14,749 nucleotides of DNA from an uncultured Eubacteriales bacterium (lineage in GTDB: Bacteria; Bacillota; Clostridia; Oscillospirales; Oscillospiraceae), in the NCBI GenBank assembly GCA_900548795.1, contig URLT01000043.1, positions 1 through 14,749 of the forward strand, given 5' to 3'. Positions 5,221 through 12,152 of this stretch are shown piece after piece. The notes beneath the pieces are model-generated. The model worked only from the letters and a program-made list of their open reading frames with translations, was not told the origin of the DNA and did not search any database. How positions within the stretch are numbered: the first letter of the stretch is position 1; each line of letters begins with the position of its first letter. The translations under genes were made by a program, and so were the position numbers.

Positions 5221-6087
5221 ATGACTGTGAGACGCTGGATAGAGGACAGCGTGGTGTGCGTGTTCGCTGCCGTTCTGCTCGCCCTGAGCTATGAAATTTT
5301 TATTTTTCCGAATCAATTTGCCCCGGCCGGCCTGCCCGGTATCGCGACGATGATCCAGCATATCTTCAAATTTAATGCCGGTTACATGATGTATCTGTTC
5401 AACATCCCGCTTCTTGTGGCCATAATCCTGCTGGGAAACAAGGAATTCACAATCAAATCGGCGATCTTTTCGATGGTCTTCTCCGGCGCGCTGCTGGTGC
5501 TCGGCAGCTTGGATCTGAGCCGGCTGGCCTATCACACCGAGAACGGCACGAGCCTGATCCTCGCGCCCATCGCCGGCGGCGTCATCAGCGGCTACTGCTA
5601 CGGCATCGTTTTTCGCCGCGGCGGCTCGACGGGCGGAACGGATCTCGTGGCCGCGCTCGTGCAGCACCGCTGCCCGGAGCAGAACATTCTCTGGATCGTG
5701 TTCATCATCAACGCGCTCGTCGCGGCCGGCTCGTTCTTTGTCTATAACATGAAATATGAGCCGGTGATCCTCTGCCTGCTTTACTGCTTCATCTCCAGCA
5801 AGGTCGGCGACATCATGCTGCGCGGCTTCAAGGAGGCCATCAAGTTTGAGGTCGTCACCGACCGACCCGAGGAGCTTGAGGAGGACATTCTGCAATCCAT
5901 GGGGCACGGCGTCACGGAGATCCGCGCCGTCGGCGGCTACACCCACGAGAAAAAAACCATGCTGATCTGCGTCGTCAACAAGCACCAGATCGTGCAGTTT
6001 CAGCGCATTTTGAAGAAATATCCCGGCTCGTTTGCCTATCTGTCGTCCGTCAAGGAGACAGTCGGAAATTTCCGCCATATCCACTGA
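5221..6087 (+). CDS. YitT family membrane protein (DUF161/DUF2179)
   Basis: This 288-residue protein has about five or six hydrophobic helices in its first 200 residues, starting at about 10-30, 55-72, 80-97, 112-130, 155-175 and 180-198. The diagnostic FRRGGSTGGTD (131-141) of the YitT/YqfU (DUF161) family is present. A soluble C-terminal domain (about 228-282, including GGYTHEKKTMLICVV) matches DUF2179. The family is widespread in Firmicutes and sits in the cytoplasmic membrane; its transport or regulatory role is not settled. The start ATG follows AGGAAGGGA by about 10 nt. Length and both domains are as usual, so the gene appears intact. It has its own sigma-A promoter and is followed by a hairpin before the sensor operon. 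Confidence 0.92.
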   Translation: MTVRRWIEDSVVCVFAAVLLALSYEIFIFPNQFAPAGLPGIATMIQHIFKFNAGYMMYLFNIPLLVAIILLGNKEFTIKSAIFSMVFSGALLVLGSLDLSRLAYHTENGTSLILAPIAGGVISGYCYGIVFRRGGSTGGTDLVAALVQHRCPEQNILWIVFIINALVAAGSFFVYNMKYEPVILCLLYCFISSKVGDIMLRGFKEAIKFEVVTDRPEELEEDILQSMGHGVTEIRAVGGYTHEKKTMLICVVNKHQIVQFQRILKKYPGSFAYLSSVKETVGNFRHIH

Positions 6088-6095
6088 GCACCACG

Positions 6096-6119
6096 CGGCT
6101 GCGGGGTTTCCCGCGGCCG
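6096..6119 (+). terminator. 10-bp hairpin after the YitT gene
   Basis: CGGCTGCGGG and CCCGCGGCCG pair fully, with one G-U, around the loop GTTT, 9 bp after the YitT stop. There is no T-run, so it may be a partial terminator or a processing/attenuation hairpin ahead of the sensor genes. Confidence 0.45.
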
Positions 6120-6143
6120 ACGCCGAGAGAGGAGGCGCAGCTC

Positions 6144-7802
6144 ATGCGGCATCGGAGAAAAACGGCGCTGCCCCTCGCGGCGGCGGTCATCGCGGTCGCC
6201 TATGCGCTGCGTATGCTCATCAAGCTCTGGGATGCCCCGGCTGTGCTGGGCATCCCCCGCGCGCTTCTTTATATCCTCCTTTTCACCGCTTGGACGCTCC
6301 ACGCGGAGCACGCTGTTCAGCAGCGCCCGACGCAGCGCTGCATGGTTCTGGCCGGGGCGCTGACCGTGCTCTGGTGCATGATCCGCACGGTGAAATATGA
6401 ACTTGTCACAGACCCCGCTGCGGGACGTCTGCTTTGGTACTGCTACTATTTGCCGATGCTGTTCATTCCCATGACGGCGCTGACCATGGCGCTTTCCATC
6501 GGCAAGCCGGAGGCTCGTATGCTCAGCCGCCGGACGGCGGTGCTCTGGGCGGTCACGGCGGGGCTTTTTCTGCTGGTTTTGACCAACGATCTGCACGGCT
6601 TGGTGTTTCGCTTCCCCGAAGGGCTGCCGCCGGCTCTGCGCTCGGACCGGGACTATTCCTACTGCCCGCTTTATTATGCGGTCGTCGTGTGGATGGTGCT
6701 CTGCGGCACCGCCGCGCTGATCGTGCTGGCCGTCAAATGCCGCGTGCCGCACAGCAGGCGGTATCTTTGGATGCCGCTGATCCCGCTGCTGCTCTCCATG
6801 GCCTATTTTCTGCTCTACTGGCTCGGCGTGCCGTTTCTGCGGCTCTGCTTCGGCGACCTGCCGACCGTGCAGAGCCTGCTCTTCCTCGCCGCGCTCGAGA
6901 GCTGCATCCGCTGCGGTCTGGTGCCGTCAAACAGCGACTATGACGCCCTGTTTCGCACCGTGACCGTCGGGATGCAGATCACCGACCGGGATTATTGCGT
7001 TCGCTATGCCTCGGATGCGGCGCTCCCGCTCGACCGCGCGGACATTCGGCGCGCCGTTGCGGGCGGCGGCGCGTATGACAAGACCACGCTGCTTCGCGCG
7101 CAGCCGATCAGCGGCGGCTATGCCGTTTGGTCGGAGGATCTTTCTAAGATGATCCGCAAGCAGGAGGCGCTCAGCGCCGTCTGCGAGGAGCTTCAGGAGC
7201 GCAACGAGCTTCTGCGCGACCAATACCGTCGAGATGCGCAGCGCTACCGTATCGAGGAGCAAAACCGTCTGTTCGACCTCGTTCAGAGCGAGACGCAGAC
7301 GCAGCTTCGCCGGATCGACGCGCTCACCGAGCGGCTCATCCGGCAAAGACCTCCTGAGGAGGAGCGGCGCGCGCTGCTGCTTCGGCTGCTCGTCATTGCC
7401 ACCTATGTCAAGCGGCACAAGGACATGGTCATTCTCGCCGAGCGCAGTGAGGCGCTGCCGCTGCACGCGCTGACCTCCGCGCTGCGGGAGTCGTGCTCCA
7501 ATCTGCCGCTCGGCGGGATCGAATATAATCTATATGCCGCCCGGGTGCAGGAAAATCTGCCGGTTCAGGCGGCGCTCTCGGCCTATGCCTGCTTCGAGGA
7601 GGTGCTCGAGGCCGCGCTCGACACGCTGACCTATCTGCTCGTTTCGCTCGCAAAGAAACAGGGCGAGCCGTGCCTTTCGCTCACGCTCGAATGCGCCTGC
7701 GACCCCTCCGGCGCGCTTGCGGCGCACGGCGGGGCGGCCGTTGAGCCGAACGGGGACGGCTGGGTCGTGACCGTTCCGCTCACAGGGGGTGAGACGCTAT
7801 GA
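6144..7802 (+). CDS. 7TM sensor protein resembling a histidine kinase but lacking catalytic motifs
   Basis: This 552-residue protein starts with seven or eight membrane helices (about 10-28, 37-55, 66-83, 97-117, 130-147, 176-198, 207-229, 240-258). The LTNDLHGLVFRFP segment (146-158) is like the N-terminal 7TM sensor region of clostridial kinases. A PAS-like stretch follows (LFRTVTVGMQITDRD, 269-283), then a coiled coil (about 335-400) and a C-terminal domain of about 140 residues. Where the partner kinase has IHDEIGHCL, this one reads VQSETQTQL (380-388), so the phosphoacceptor His becomes Gln381, and I find no N-box or G-box. It therefore looks like a pseudokinase or sensing partner. The ATG follows GGAGG (6131-6135) by 8 nt. 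Its end overlaps the next sensor gene by ATGA. What it senses is unknown. Confidence 0.82.
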   Translation: MRHRRKTALPLAAAVIAVAYALRMLIKLWDAPAVLGIPRALLYILLFTAWTLHAEHAVQQRPTQRCMVLAGALTVLWCMIRTVKYELVTDPAAGRLLWYCYYLPMLFIPMTALTMALSIGKPEARMLSRRTAVLWAVTAGLFLLVLTNDLHGLVFRFPEGLPPALRSDRDYSYCPLYYAVVVWMVLCGTAALIVLAVKCRVPHSRRYLWMPLIPLLLSMAYFLLYWLGVPFLRLCFGDLPTVQSLLFLAALESCIRCGLVPSNSDYDALFRTVTVGMQITDRDYCVRYASDAALPLDRADIRRAVAGGGAYDKTTLLRAQPISGGYAVWSEDLSKMIRKQEALSAVCEELQERNELLRDQYRRDAQRYRIEEQNRLFDLVQSETQTQLRRIDALTERLIRQRPPEEERRALLLRLLVIATYVKRHKDMVILAERSEALPLHALTSALRESCSNLPLGGIEYNLYAARVQENLPVQAALSAYACFEEVLEAALDTLTYLLVSLAKKQGEPCLSLTLECACDPSGALAAHGGAAVEPNGDGWVVTVPLTGGETL

Positions 7803-9019
7803 CGCTCTGGCACGCCGTGACGCCGACGCATCGCTGCCTGCTGCTGGCCGCGCTGCTGCTCGCGCTCTGCTTCCAGCTCATTCTGCTCCTGCGCACGTGG
7901 ACGAGCCGCCGCAGCAGGCGCTGGTGCGCCGGGGCGCTCTGGGCGGCGTTGCTGTTCGTTCTGCTCTGCGCGCTGCAAAGCACGGCGCGGCTCGACGAAC
8001 TGCCCGCGTGGCTGCTTTGGGCGGCCGCGGCGCTGTCGCTGCTGTGCACGGCGCTGGTATATTTCCGCAGCGTCAGCGCCGAGCGCAGACAGATCACGCC
8101 GAGAAGCATTCAGGAGGCGATGGACAACCTCTCCGTTGCCGGGAGCTTCTTCACCAAATACGGAACGGTCAAGCTCTGCAATCGGCAGATGTACCGCCTG
8201 TTTCGCGAAATGACCGGCTACGACCTGCAAAGCCTCGAGGAGCTGCGGAGCGCCGTCGGCCGGCATGTCACGGACGGCCTGTACCGCGCCGCCGACGGAC
8301 GCATCTGGCAGTACGCCGAGCGAGCGGTCACGGTCGACGGCCGGGTCTATACCGAGGCGATCTTCACCGACGTCTCCGAGGAATTTGCCGTCAACGAGGA
8401 GCTGCGCCGCCGCAATGAGGAGCTGAGACGGGTCAACCGCAAGCTGCATAAAATGTATGACCGCGCCGCCGACCGCATCCGCGAGCGGGAGCAGCTCGCC
8501 TTCAAGCTGAAGATCCACGACGAGATCGGCCACTGCCTTTCCGTGCTTCGGCGCACCCTGCACGACGGCGCGGACGATCCCGAGACGGAGCGGCATCTGC
8601 GCGAGCTTTCCGTTGCGGCCGGGACGCTGGTCGTCTCGCCGCGCGCGGACAGCAGCGACCCATATGAGCGGCTGCTCAACGAATGCGCCGAGCTCGGCGT
8701 GGAGCTGCGCCGCAACGGTATGCTGCCCGTTGAGCCGGAGATCTACGCGCTGCTGGTCAGCGCGCTGCGCGAATGCGTGACCAACTGCGTGCGCCACGCG
8801 CACGGAACGGTCGTGAACGTCTGGATCCGGGGCATTCCGGGGGGCTATTCCGTCCGCATCACGAACGACGGCGAGCGCCCGAGAGGGGAGCTGGTCGAGG
8901 GCGGAGGCCTCACCGATCTGCGGCGCAGCATCGAGCAGGCCGGGGGAGAGATGCTCCTGTCGCACGCGCCGGAGTTTTCCATGCAGTTGACTTTTCTTCG
9001 GGAGGAGATGGATCTATGA
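7799..9019 (+). CDS. Sensor histidine kinase, NarX/HisKA_3-like
   Basis: This 406-residue protein has three membrane helices (about 11-31, 43-62, 70-88), a PAS-like domain (about 105-195) and a coiled coil (about 196-235). The phosphoacceptor segment is FKLKIHDEIGHCL with H240. A GHKL ATPase domain has the N-box around RECVTNCVRHAHG (324-336; N329) and glycine-rich boxes TNDGERP (355-361) and EGGGLTDLRRSIEQAGGE (367-384). HDxxGH with a short ATPase domain is typical of kinases that pair with NarL-type regulators, and such a regulator is the next gene. It overlaps the upstream sensor by ATGA and the regulator by ATGA, so the three are translationally coupled. It is presumably the catalytic kinase, perhaps acting with the upstream 7TM partner. 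Confidence 0.9.
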   Translation: MTLWHAVTPTHRCLLLAALLLALCFQLILLLRTWTSRRSRRWCAGALWAALLFVLLCALQSTARLDELPAWLLWAAAALSLLCTALVYFRSVSAERRQITPRSIQEAMDNLSVAGSFFTKYGTVKLCNRQMYRLFREMTGYDLQSLEELRSAVGRHVTDGLYRAADGRIWQYAERAVTVDGRVYTEAIFTDVSEEFAVNEELRRRNEELRRVNRKLHKMYDRAADRIREREQLAFKLKIHDEIGHCLSVLRRTLHDGADDPETERHLRELSVAAGTLVVSPRADSSDPYERLLNECAELGVELRRNGMLPVEPEIYALLVSALRECVTNCVRHAHGTVVNVWIRGIPGGYSVRITNDGERPRGELVEGGGLTDLRRSIEQAGGEMLLSHAPEFSMQLTFLREEMDL

Positions 9020-9648
9020 GCACAAGCACGCTGATCGTCGAGGACAACCGGTTTGCAAGCGAATTTTTTGTCGGAATGCTCGAAAAGGCCGACGGTTTTT
9101 CGGTCGCCGGGGTGCTCCGCGACGCGGAGCAGGCGCCGCTTTTTTGCAGAGGGACGCCGGTCGACCTCGTTTTAATGGACGTGCAGACCCAGCACGGCCA
9201 CTCGGGGCTTGCCGCAGCCGAGAAGATCAAAAACCGGCAGCCGCACATCAAGATCGTGGTCGTGACCTCGCTGGTGGATGCGCAGGTGCTCGAAAAGGCG
9301 CGAAAAATCGGGGTCGACAGCCTGTGGTACAAGGATCACGGCGAGCGGGAGATCATGGACGTCGTGCGCCGGACGCTCGACGGCGAGCGGCTCTTTCCCG
9401 ACCGCGCGCCCAATGTGGAGCTCGGCGAGGCGTGGTCGGACGAGCTGTCCGATCAGCAGAAGAGCATCCTGCGGCTGTACATTCAGGGCAACTCCTATGC
9501 GGCGATCGGCAGAGCGCTGTTCATTGAGGAACGCACCGTGAAATACCACATGAACCAGATGATCCAGAAATGCGGCTTCAGCTCGAAGCAGCAGCTCATC
9601 GCCGCCGCCATCGACAGCACGGTGATCGCGCCGCTGGAGGAGGGTTGA
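9016..9648 (+). CDS. NarL-type response regulator (REC + LuxR HTH)
   Basis: This 210-residue protein starts with a receiver domain: acidic pair E9-D10, phosphoacceptor D55 (LVLMDVQT), T84 (VVVTS) and K106 (WYKD). After a linker the LuxR-type helix-turn-helix spans about 143-200 (LSDQQKSILRLYIQGNSYAAI... ERTVKYHMNQMI). All phosphorylation residues are present, so it should be controlled by the kinase upstream. I chose the ATG at 9016, which overlaps the kinase stop (ATGA) and lies behind GGAGGAG (9001-9007); a frame open further upstream from 8773 runs inside the kinase and is not coding. Its targets are unknown; the pseudo-receiver and lipoprotein genes 220 bp downstream are natural candidates. 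Confidence 0.93.
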   Translation: MSTSTLIVEDNRFASEFFVGMLEKADGFSVAGVLRDAEQAPLFCRGTPVDLVLMDVQTQHGHSGLAAAEKIKNRQPHIKIVVVTSLVDAQVLEKARKIGVDSLWYKDHGEREIMDVVRRTLDGERLFPDRAPNVELGEAWSDELSDQQKSILRLYIQGNSYAAIGRALFIEERTVKYHMNQMIQKCGFSSKQQLIAAAIDSTVIAPLEEG

Positions 9649-9687
9649 TGCGGAGCTCTGATACTGATTCTTGATTAAAATATTTAA

Positions 9688-9715
9688 GGAACCTCTGAAT
9701 AAATCGGGTGCGGCG
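9688..9715. repeat. Left end of the dispersed repeat, copy 3
   Basis: GGAACCTCTGAATAAATCGG (9688-9707) and the following GTGCGGCG match the left end of copy 1 at 26 of 28 positions. No matching right end is seen nearby, so this is a solo end. It lies in the 222-bp gap between the regulator gene and the pseudo-receiver gene; the rest of that gap holds the 9796-9824 promoter and no gene that I can see. Confidence 0.7.
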
Positions 9716-9795
9716 GGCGCTGCATCCGGCCTTTTTCGGCTGCGGGCGTCATTTCTCGCGCTGCCGATTTGCGGGCAGAACTGCACTTTCGTACA

Positions 9796-9824
9796 GTGAC
9801 AAATTGAACAAGATACGATATAAT
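9796..9824 (+). promoter_or_regulatory. Sigma-A promoter for the pseudo-receiver/lipoprotein unit
   Basis: GTGACA (9796-9801, one change from TTGACA) lies 17 nt before a perfect TATAAT (9819-9824). It stands about 45 nt ahead of the GTG start of the next gene, showing that this unit is transcribed separately from the kinase/regulator operon. Confidence 0.7.
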
Positions 9825-9870
9825 AAAGAAGTAATAAGCGACCATTTTGCGGAAGGACAGGTGACCGGCT

Positions 9871-10254
9871 GTGCGAAGTATCGTGATCGACATGCAAAGC
9901 ATTCTGACGGCGCGGGGCTACGAGCGGATCCTGCTCGGAGACATGCCCGACTGCAAGCCCATTGTCTCAGAACGTCCGGAGCAGACGGTCGAGCAGTGCC
10001 GCCTGTTCAAGCCCTATGCGCTGCTGATGGAGGTAACAGGCTATAAGCCATGGATGCTCCCGGAGCGGCTGAAGCTCTGCGGCGAGGTCAAACGCCTGCT
10101 GCCCGACTGCAAATGCGTGCTCGCCGTGGACGAAAACGCGGACGCTGCGCTGGCCAGAGAGGTTGCGCACTGCAAGGGGCTCGGCAAGATCGACGCCTTC
10201 ATTTTCACCTCCTCAAGCGACCGGTATCTTGTTGCAATGCTGGAAAACCTGTAG
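9871..10254 (+). CDS. Stand-alone pseudo-receiver-like protein
   Basis: This 127-residue protein follows the strand-helix rhythm of a CheY-like receiver and has no output domain. At the expected phosphoacceptor strand it reads ALLMEVTG (50-57), with Glu54 where Asp belongs. The later strand CVLAVDENAD (82-91) lacks the usual Thr/Ser, and the last strand AFIFTSSS (109-116) lacks the Lys. The first strand is SIVID (3-7) with one acidic residue. It would not be phosphorylated normally; Glu could mimic the active state. The start is GTG at 9871 behind AGGTG with 7 nt spacing; an ATG at 9892 is an alternative. The assignment rests on fold rhythm alone and is moderate. A lipoprotein gene follows after 27 bp in the same unit. 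Confidence 0.65.
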   Translation: MRSIVIDMQSILTARGYERILLGDMPDCKPIVSERPEQTVEQCRLFKPYALLMEVTGYKPWMLPERLKLCGEVKRLLPDCKCVLAVDENADAALAREVAHCKGLGKIDAFIFTSSSDRYLVAMLENL

Positions 10255-10281
10255 AGGCCGCATGAGCGGCAGGGAGGGATT

Positions 10282-10944
10282 ATGAGAAAAGTTGCCACGT
10301 TTCTGCTTGCTGCTGCGCTGCTCCTTGCGCTGTGCGGCTGCGCCCTTGTGCGGCAGCGCGCGCCGAGCGCCCCGCCGACCTTAGAGCCGCAAAGCACCGG
10401 CCGGCTCACCGCGCCGGAGGCGCCGACCGCCGACGAGACCGAGCCGACCACCGACGAGGCCGAGCCGAGCCTTGCGGCGCTGCGCGCCCGGATCCGCCAG
10501 AGCGGCGAACGGGTCGGCATCGCCTTCCTCGGCTATGTGACAGGCCCGATCCCGGATTCGGAGCTGGCGGTTTTTCTCGAGGCCGAGGGGCACACCGAGC
10601 GCTTCCCGTTCCTGTCTGACGCGGCGCGCTTCCTCACCGAGGGGCAAGAGGTCTATGCCCTTGTTCCGCCGGATGCGCAGAGCGTGCTGACGGTGTACCG
10701 GGCGGAGCTGTCGCCGGAAGGCACCTATTCCGTGGATCAGAGCAGCCCGCTGTTCGTCGGCGCACCGGGGGAGCCGGTCGTGCTGCTGTGCAACCTCAGC
10801 GAGATCTACGCCAACGTGTGGGTCACGGTCACGGACGGAGACGGCGAATATTCCTTCAGCCCGATGCTCACGCTGGAAAACGGGCACGTTGCCGATGGCA
10901 TCGGCTACGATTTTTCCGTCTATGACACGGAGCCGGGGGCATAA
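10282..10944 (+). CDS. Secreted lipoprotein of unknown function
   Basis: This 220-residue protein has a lipoprotein signal peptide: positive start MRK, hydrophobic core, and lipobox LCGC with the modified Cys at 20. A Pro/Glu/Thr-rich linker (about 27-65, with TADETEPTTDEAEPS) separates it from a folded part of about 150 residues without recognisable motifs; strands such as VWVTVTDGDGEYSFSPM suggest a beta-rich domain. It should sit on the outer face of the cytoplasmic membrane. The ATG follows GGGAGGG by only 4 nt. Co-transcription with the pseudo-receiver gene suggests a signalling or envelope role, but nothing in the sequence names it. Confidence 0.82.
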   Translation: MRKVATFLLAAALLLALCGCALVRQRAPSAPPTLEPQSTGRLTAPEAPTADETEPTTDEAEPSLAALRARIRQSGERVGIAFLGYVTGPIPDSELAVFLEAEGHTERFPFLSDAARFLTEGQEVYALVPPDAQSVLTVYRAELSPEGTYSVDQSSPLFVGAPGEPVVLLCNLSEIYANVWVTVTDGDGEYSFSPMLTLENGHVADGIGYDFSVYDTEPGA

Positions 10945-10980
10945 AAACCGTCTGCGGCGCGGTCGCCTTTGCAAATTTAA

Positions 10981-11054
10981 GGGAACCTCTTTGTGAAGCC
11001 CTCGCCCGAAAAGATCCCGGCTGTCGGCTCTCGCTGATTGAATCAGAGCTTCCC
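10981..11054. repeat. Short 74-bp version of the dispersed repeat, copy 4
   Basis: It starts GGGAACCTCT and ends ATTGAATCAGAGCTTCCC (11037-11054); that right end is identical over 18 bp to copy 1. The core is much shorter and different, as in an internally deleted copy. It lies in the gap between two lipoprotein genes, and its right end is 11 bp before the ribosome site of the second, so it belongs to that gene's leader. Confidence 0.7.
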
Positions 11055-11079
11055 AAGCACACAACGGAGGAATTTTAAC

Positions 11080-11421
11080 ATGAAAAAGCTGATCCCGCTT
11101 CTGCTGCTTCTTGCGATGCTGCTTACGCTGGCCGCCTGCGGCGGAGGCGACGCGCTCAAGGGCACGTGGGTAGACAAGGGCTCCGAGGAGGGCGACGTTG
11201 AAAAGACGTGGGTCTTCAACGGCAGAGGCGTCGCGAGATTCCAGGTTCCCGAATGGAGAACGGATTCCGAGGGCACCTATTCCGTCGACGGCGACACGGT
11301 CACCATCATGATGCCCGCGTGGGACGAGGAAAAGGTCTACGAATTCCGGCTCGAAGGAGACAGCCTGACGCTGACCGCGACGGATGAATACTCGCCCAGC
11401 TACGACATGGTGCGCAAGTAA
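11080..11421 (+). CDS. Small lipoprotein, lipocalin-like (DUF5640-like)
   Basis: This 113-residue protein begins MKKLIPLLLL with lipobox LAAC (Cys20). The mature part is a small beta-sheet domain with the pattern GTWVDKGSEEGDVEKTWVFN ... GTYSVDGDTVTI ... YEFRLEGDSLTLT, in which paired strands and GTW/GTY starts resemble lipocalin-like DUF5640 lipoproteins of Firmicutes (name from memory). The ATG at 11080 lies 9 nt after GGAGG (11066-11070); an in-frame ATG at 11038 inside the repeat is rejected because it lacks a ribosome site and would add residues before the signal peptide. EGTYSV also appears in the previous lipoprotein, but the two are otherwise not alike. Confidence 0.85.
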   Translation: MKKLIPLLLLLAMLLTLAACGGGDALKGTWVDKGSEEGDVEKTWVFNGRGVARFQVPEWRTDSEGTYSVDGDTVTIMMPAWDEEKVYEFRLEGDSLTLTATDEYSPSYDMVRK

Positions 11422-11452
11422 CGCCGCGCAGCGTGGCATTCAAAAAACGGAT

Positions 11453-11476
11453 AAAGCGGCCGGAAACGGCCGGTTT
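11453..11476 (+). terminator. Hairpin with GAAA loop and short T-run
   Basis: CGGCCG-GAAA-CGGCCG is flanked by AAA on the left and TTT on the right, 31 bp after the lipoprotein stop. Stem and tetraloop are convincing; the T-run is short (TTTAT). Confidence 0.55.
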
Positions 11477-11480
11477 ATAA

Positions 11481-11500
11481 GGAAGTTCCGAATCCGTCGG
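11481..11500. repeat. Possible diverged left end of the dispersed repeat
   Basis: GGAAGTTCCGAATCCGTCGG matches the left end of copy 1 at about 15 of 20 positions and, like copies 3 and 4, follows an AT-rich TTTATAA-type stretch. Similarity is low enough to be chance. Confidence 0.3.
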
Positions 11501-11536
11501 GATTTCCGCAAATCAATCTATCTAGGAGGAATAAAA

Positions 11537-11938
11537 ATGGAGACACAAGCAAAAGGCAGCGGCTTTCTGAAGGTAACCGGCATTCTGATGATCATCGGCG
11601 CTTCGGTGTCGATCATCATGAGCATCATTGTTGCCATCGGCGTTGCGGCTCTGGCTGTGCTCGGCAGTGCTCGCGGGATGCTCTATGCGTCCACGGCTCT
11701 GATGATCGTCAGCGCGGCTGCCGAAATGGTCACCGGCATTCTGGGCGTCGTCAACTGCAAGAAGCCCGAAAAGGCCAAGACCTGCATCGCTTGGGGCATC
11801 GTCGTCGCGGTGCTCTGCGTTGCCGGAACCGTGCTGAGCGTCGCCGGCGACGGCGATTTCAACATCGTTTCGCTTCTGATCGGTCTGGTGCTCCCGGTGC
11901 TCTACATCATCGGCGCTTCGCTCAACGCCAAGGCCTGA
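11537..11938 (+). CDS. Four-helix membrane protein of unknown function
   Basis: This 133-residue protein has four hydrophobic helices (about 10-43, 47-70, 82-102 and 108-129) and a short polar start METQAKGSG. The loop between helices 2 and 3, NCKKPEKAKTC, is positively charged and bounded by two Cys. Gly/Ala/Ser-rich helices suggest tight packing. The start ATG lies 7 nt after a perfect AGGAGG (11524-11529). An upstream open frame from 11384 has no such site. I do not recognise a named family. It follows the lipoprotein gene in the same direction but behind a hairpin, so it is probably its own unit. Confidence 0.8.
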   Translation: METQAKGSGFLKVTGILMIIGASVSIIMSIIVAIGVAALAVLGSARGMLYASTALMIVSAAAEMVTGILGVVNCKKPEKAKTCIAWGIVVAVLCVAGTVLSVAGDGDFNIVSLLIGLVLPVLYIIGASLNAKA

Positions 11939-11954
11939 GAAATCCGGCATTTGA

Positions 11955-11978
11955 GGGGCTTGCTGTCCGGCAAGCCCC
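11955..11978 (+). terminator. Perfect 9-bp hairpin after the membrane-protein gene
   Basis: GGGGCTTGC and GCAAGCCCC surround the loop TGTCCG, 16 bp past the stop, followed by CTTTCCC. A likely terminator without a long T-run, at the head of a hairpin cluster. Confidence 0.6.
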
Positions 11979-11980
11979 CT

Positions 11981-12019
11981 TTCCCAAAGGGCGTGAAGCG
12001 GCTTCGCGCTCCTTGGGAA
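11981..12019. repeat. 19-bp near-perfect inverted repeat
   Basis: TTCCCAAAGGGCGTGAAGC and GCTTCGCGCTCCTTGGGAA pair with one mismatch and two G-U pairs around a single G, so an RNA hairpin would have about 17 bp and a 5-nt loop. It starts 2 bp after the preceding terminator hairpin. The outer TTCCCAA/TTGGGAA recalls the outer bases of the dispersed repeat, but the rest differs. Confidence 0.6.
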
Positions 12020-12038
12020 GGAAATCCGACGCAGTATC

Positions 12039-12054
12039 CCGGCCAATAGGCCGG
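12039..12054. repeat. Small perfect hairpin CCGGCC-AATA-GGCCGG
   Basis: This is the third hairpin in the 213-bp gap 11939-12152. With the G+C-rich inverted arms CGCCC/GGGCG at about 12062-12086, the gap is almost wholly foldable. No gene or clear promoter is seen there. Confidence 0.5.
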
Positions 12055-12152
12055 TTGCATCCGCCCGCTCCGCTCTGTGCGGGGCGCAAACATCCGAGGC
12101 AGTCCGAACGCGCTGTATGCGCGGGGCGCCTCTCAACGACAAGGAGGAAGCG

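Noticed and set aside
7631..8965. 444-codon open frame on the minus strand
   Set aside because: It covers the end of one sensor gene and most of the kinase, both supported by domains and overlaps; its composition is that of a mirror frame.
11038..11079. Upstream ATG as start of the small lipoprotein
   Set aside because: It lies in the repeat, has no ribosome site and would place 14 residues before a normal lipoprotein signal.
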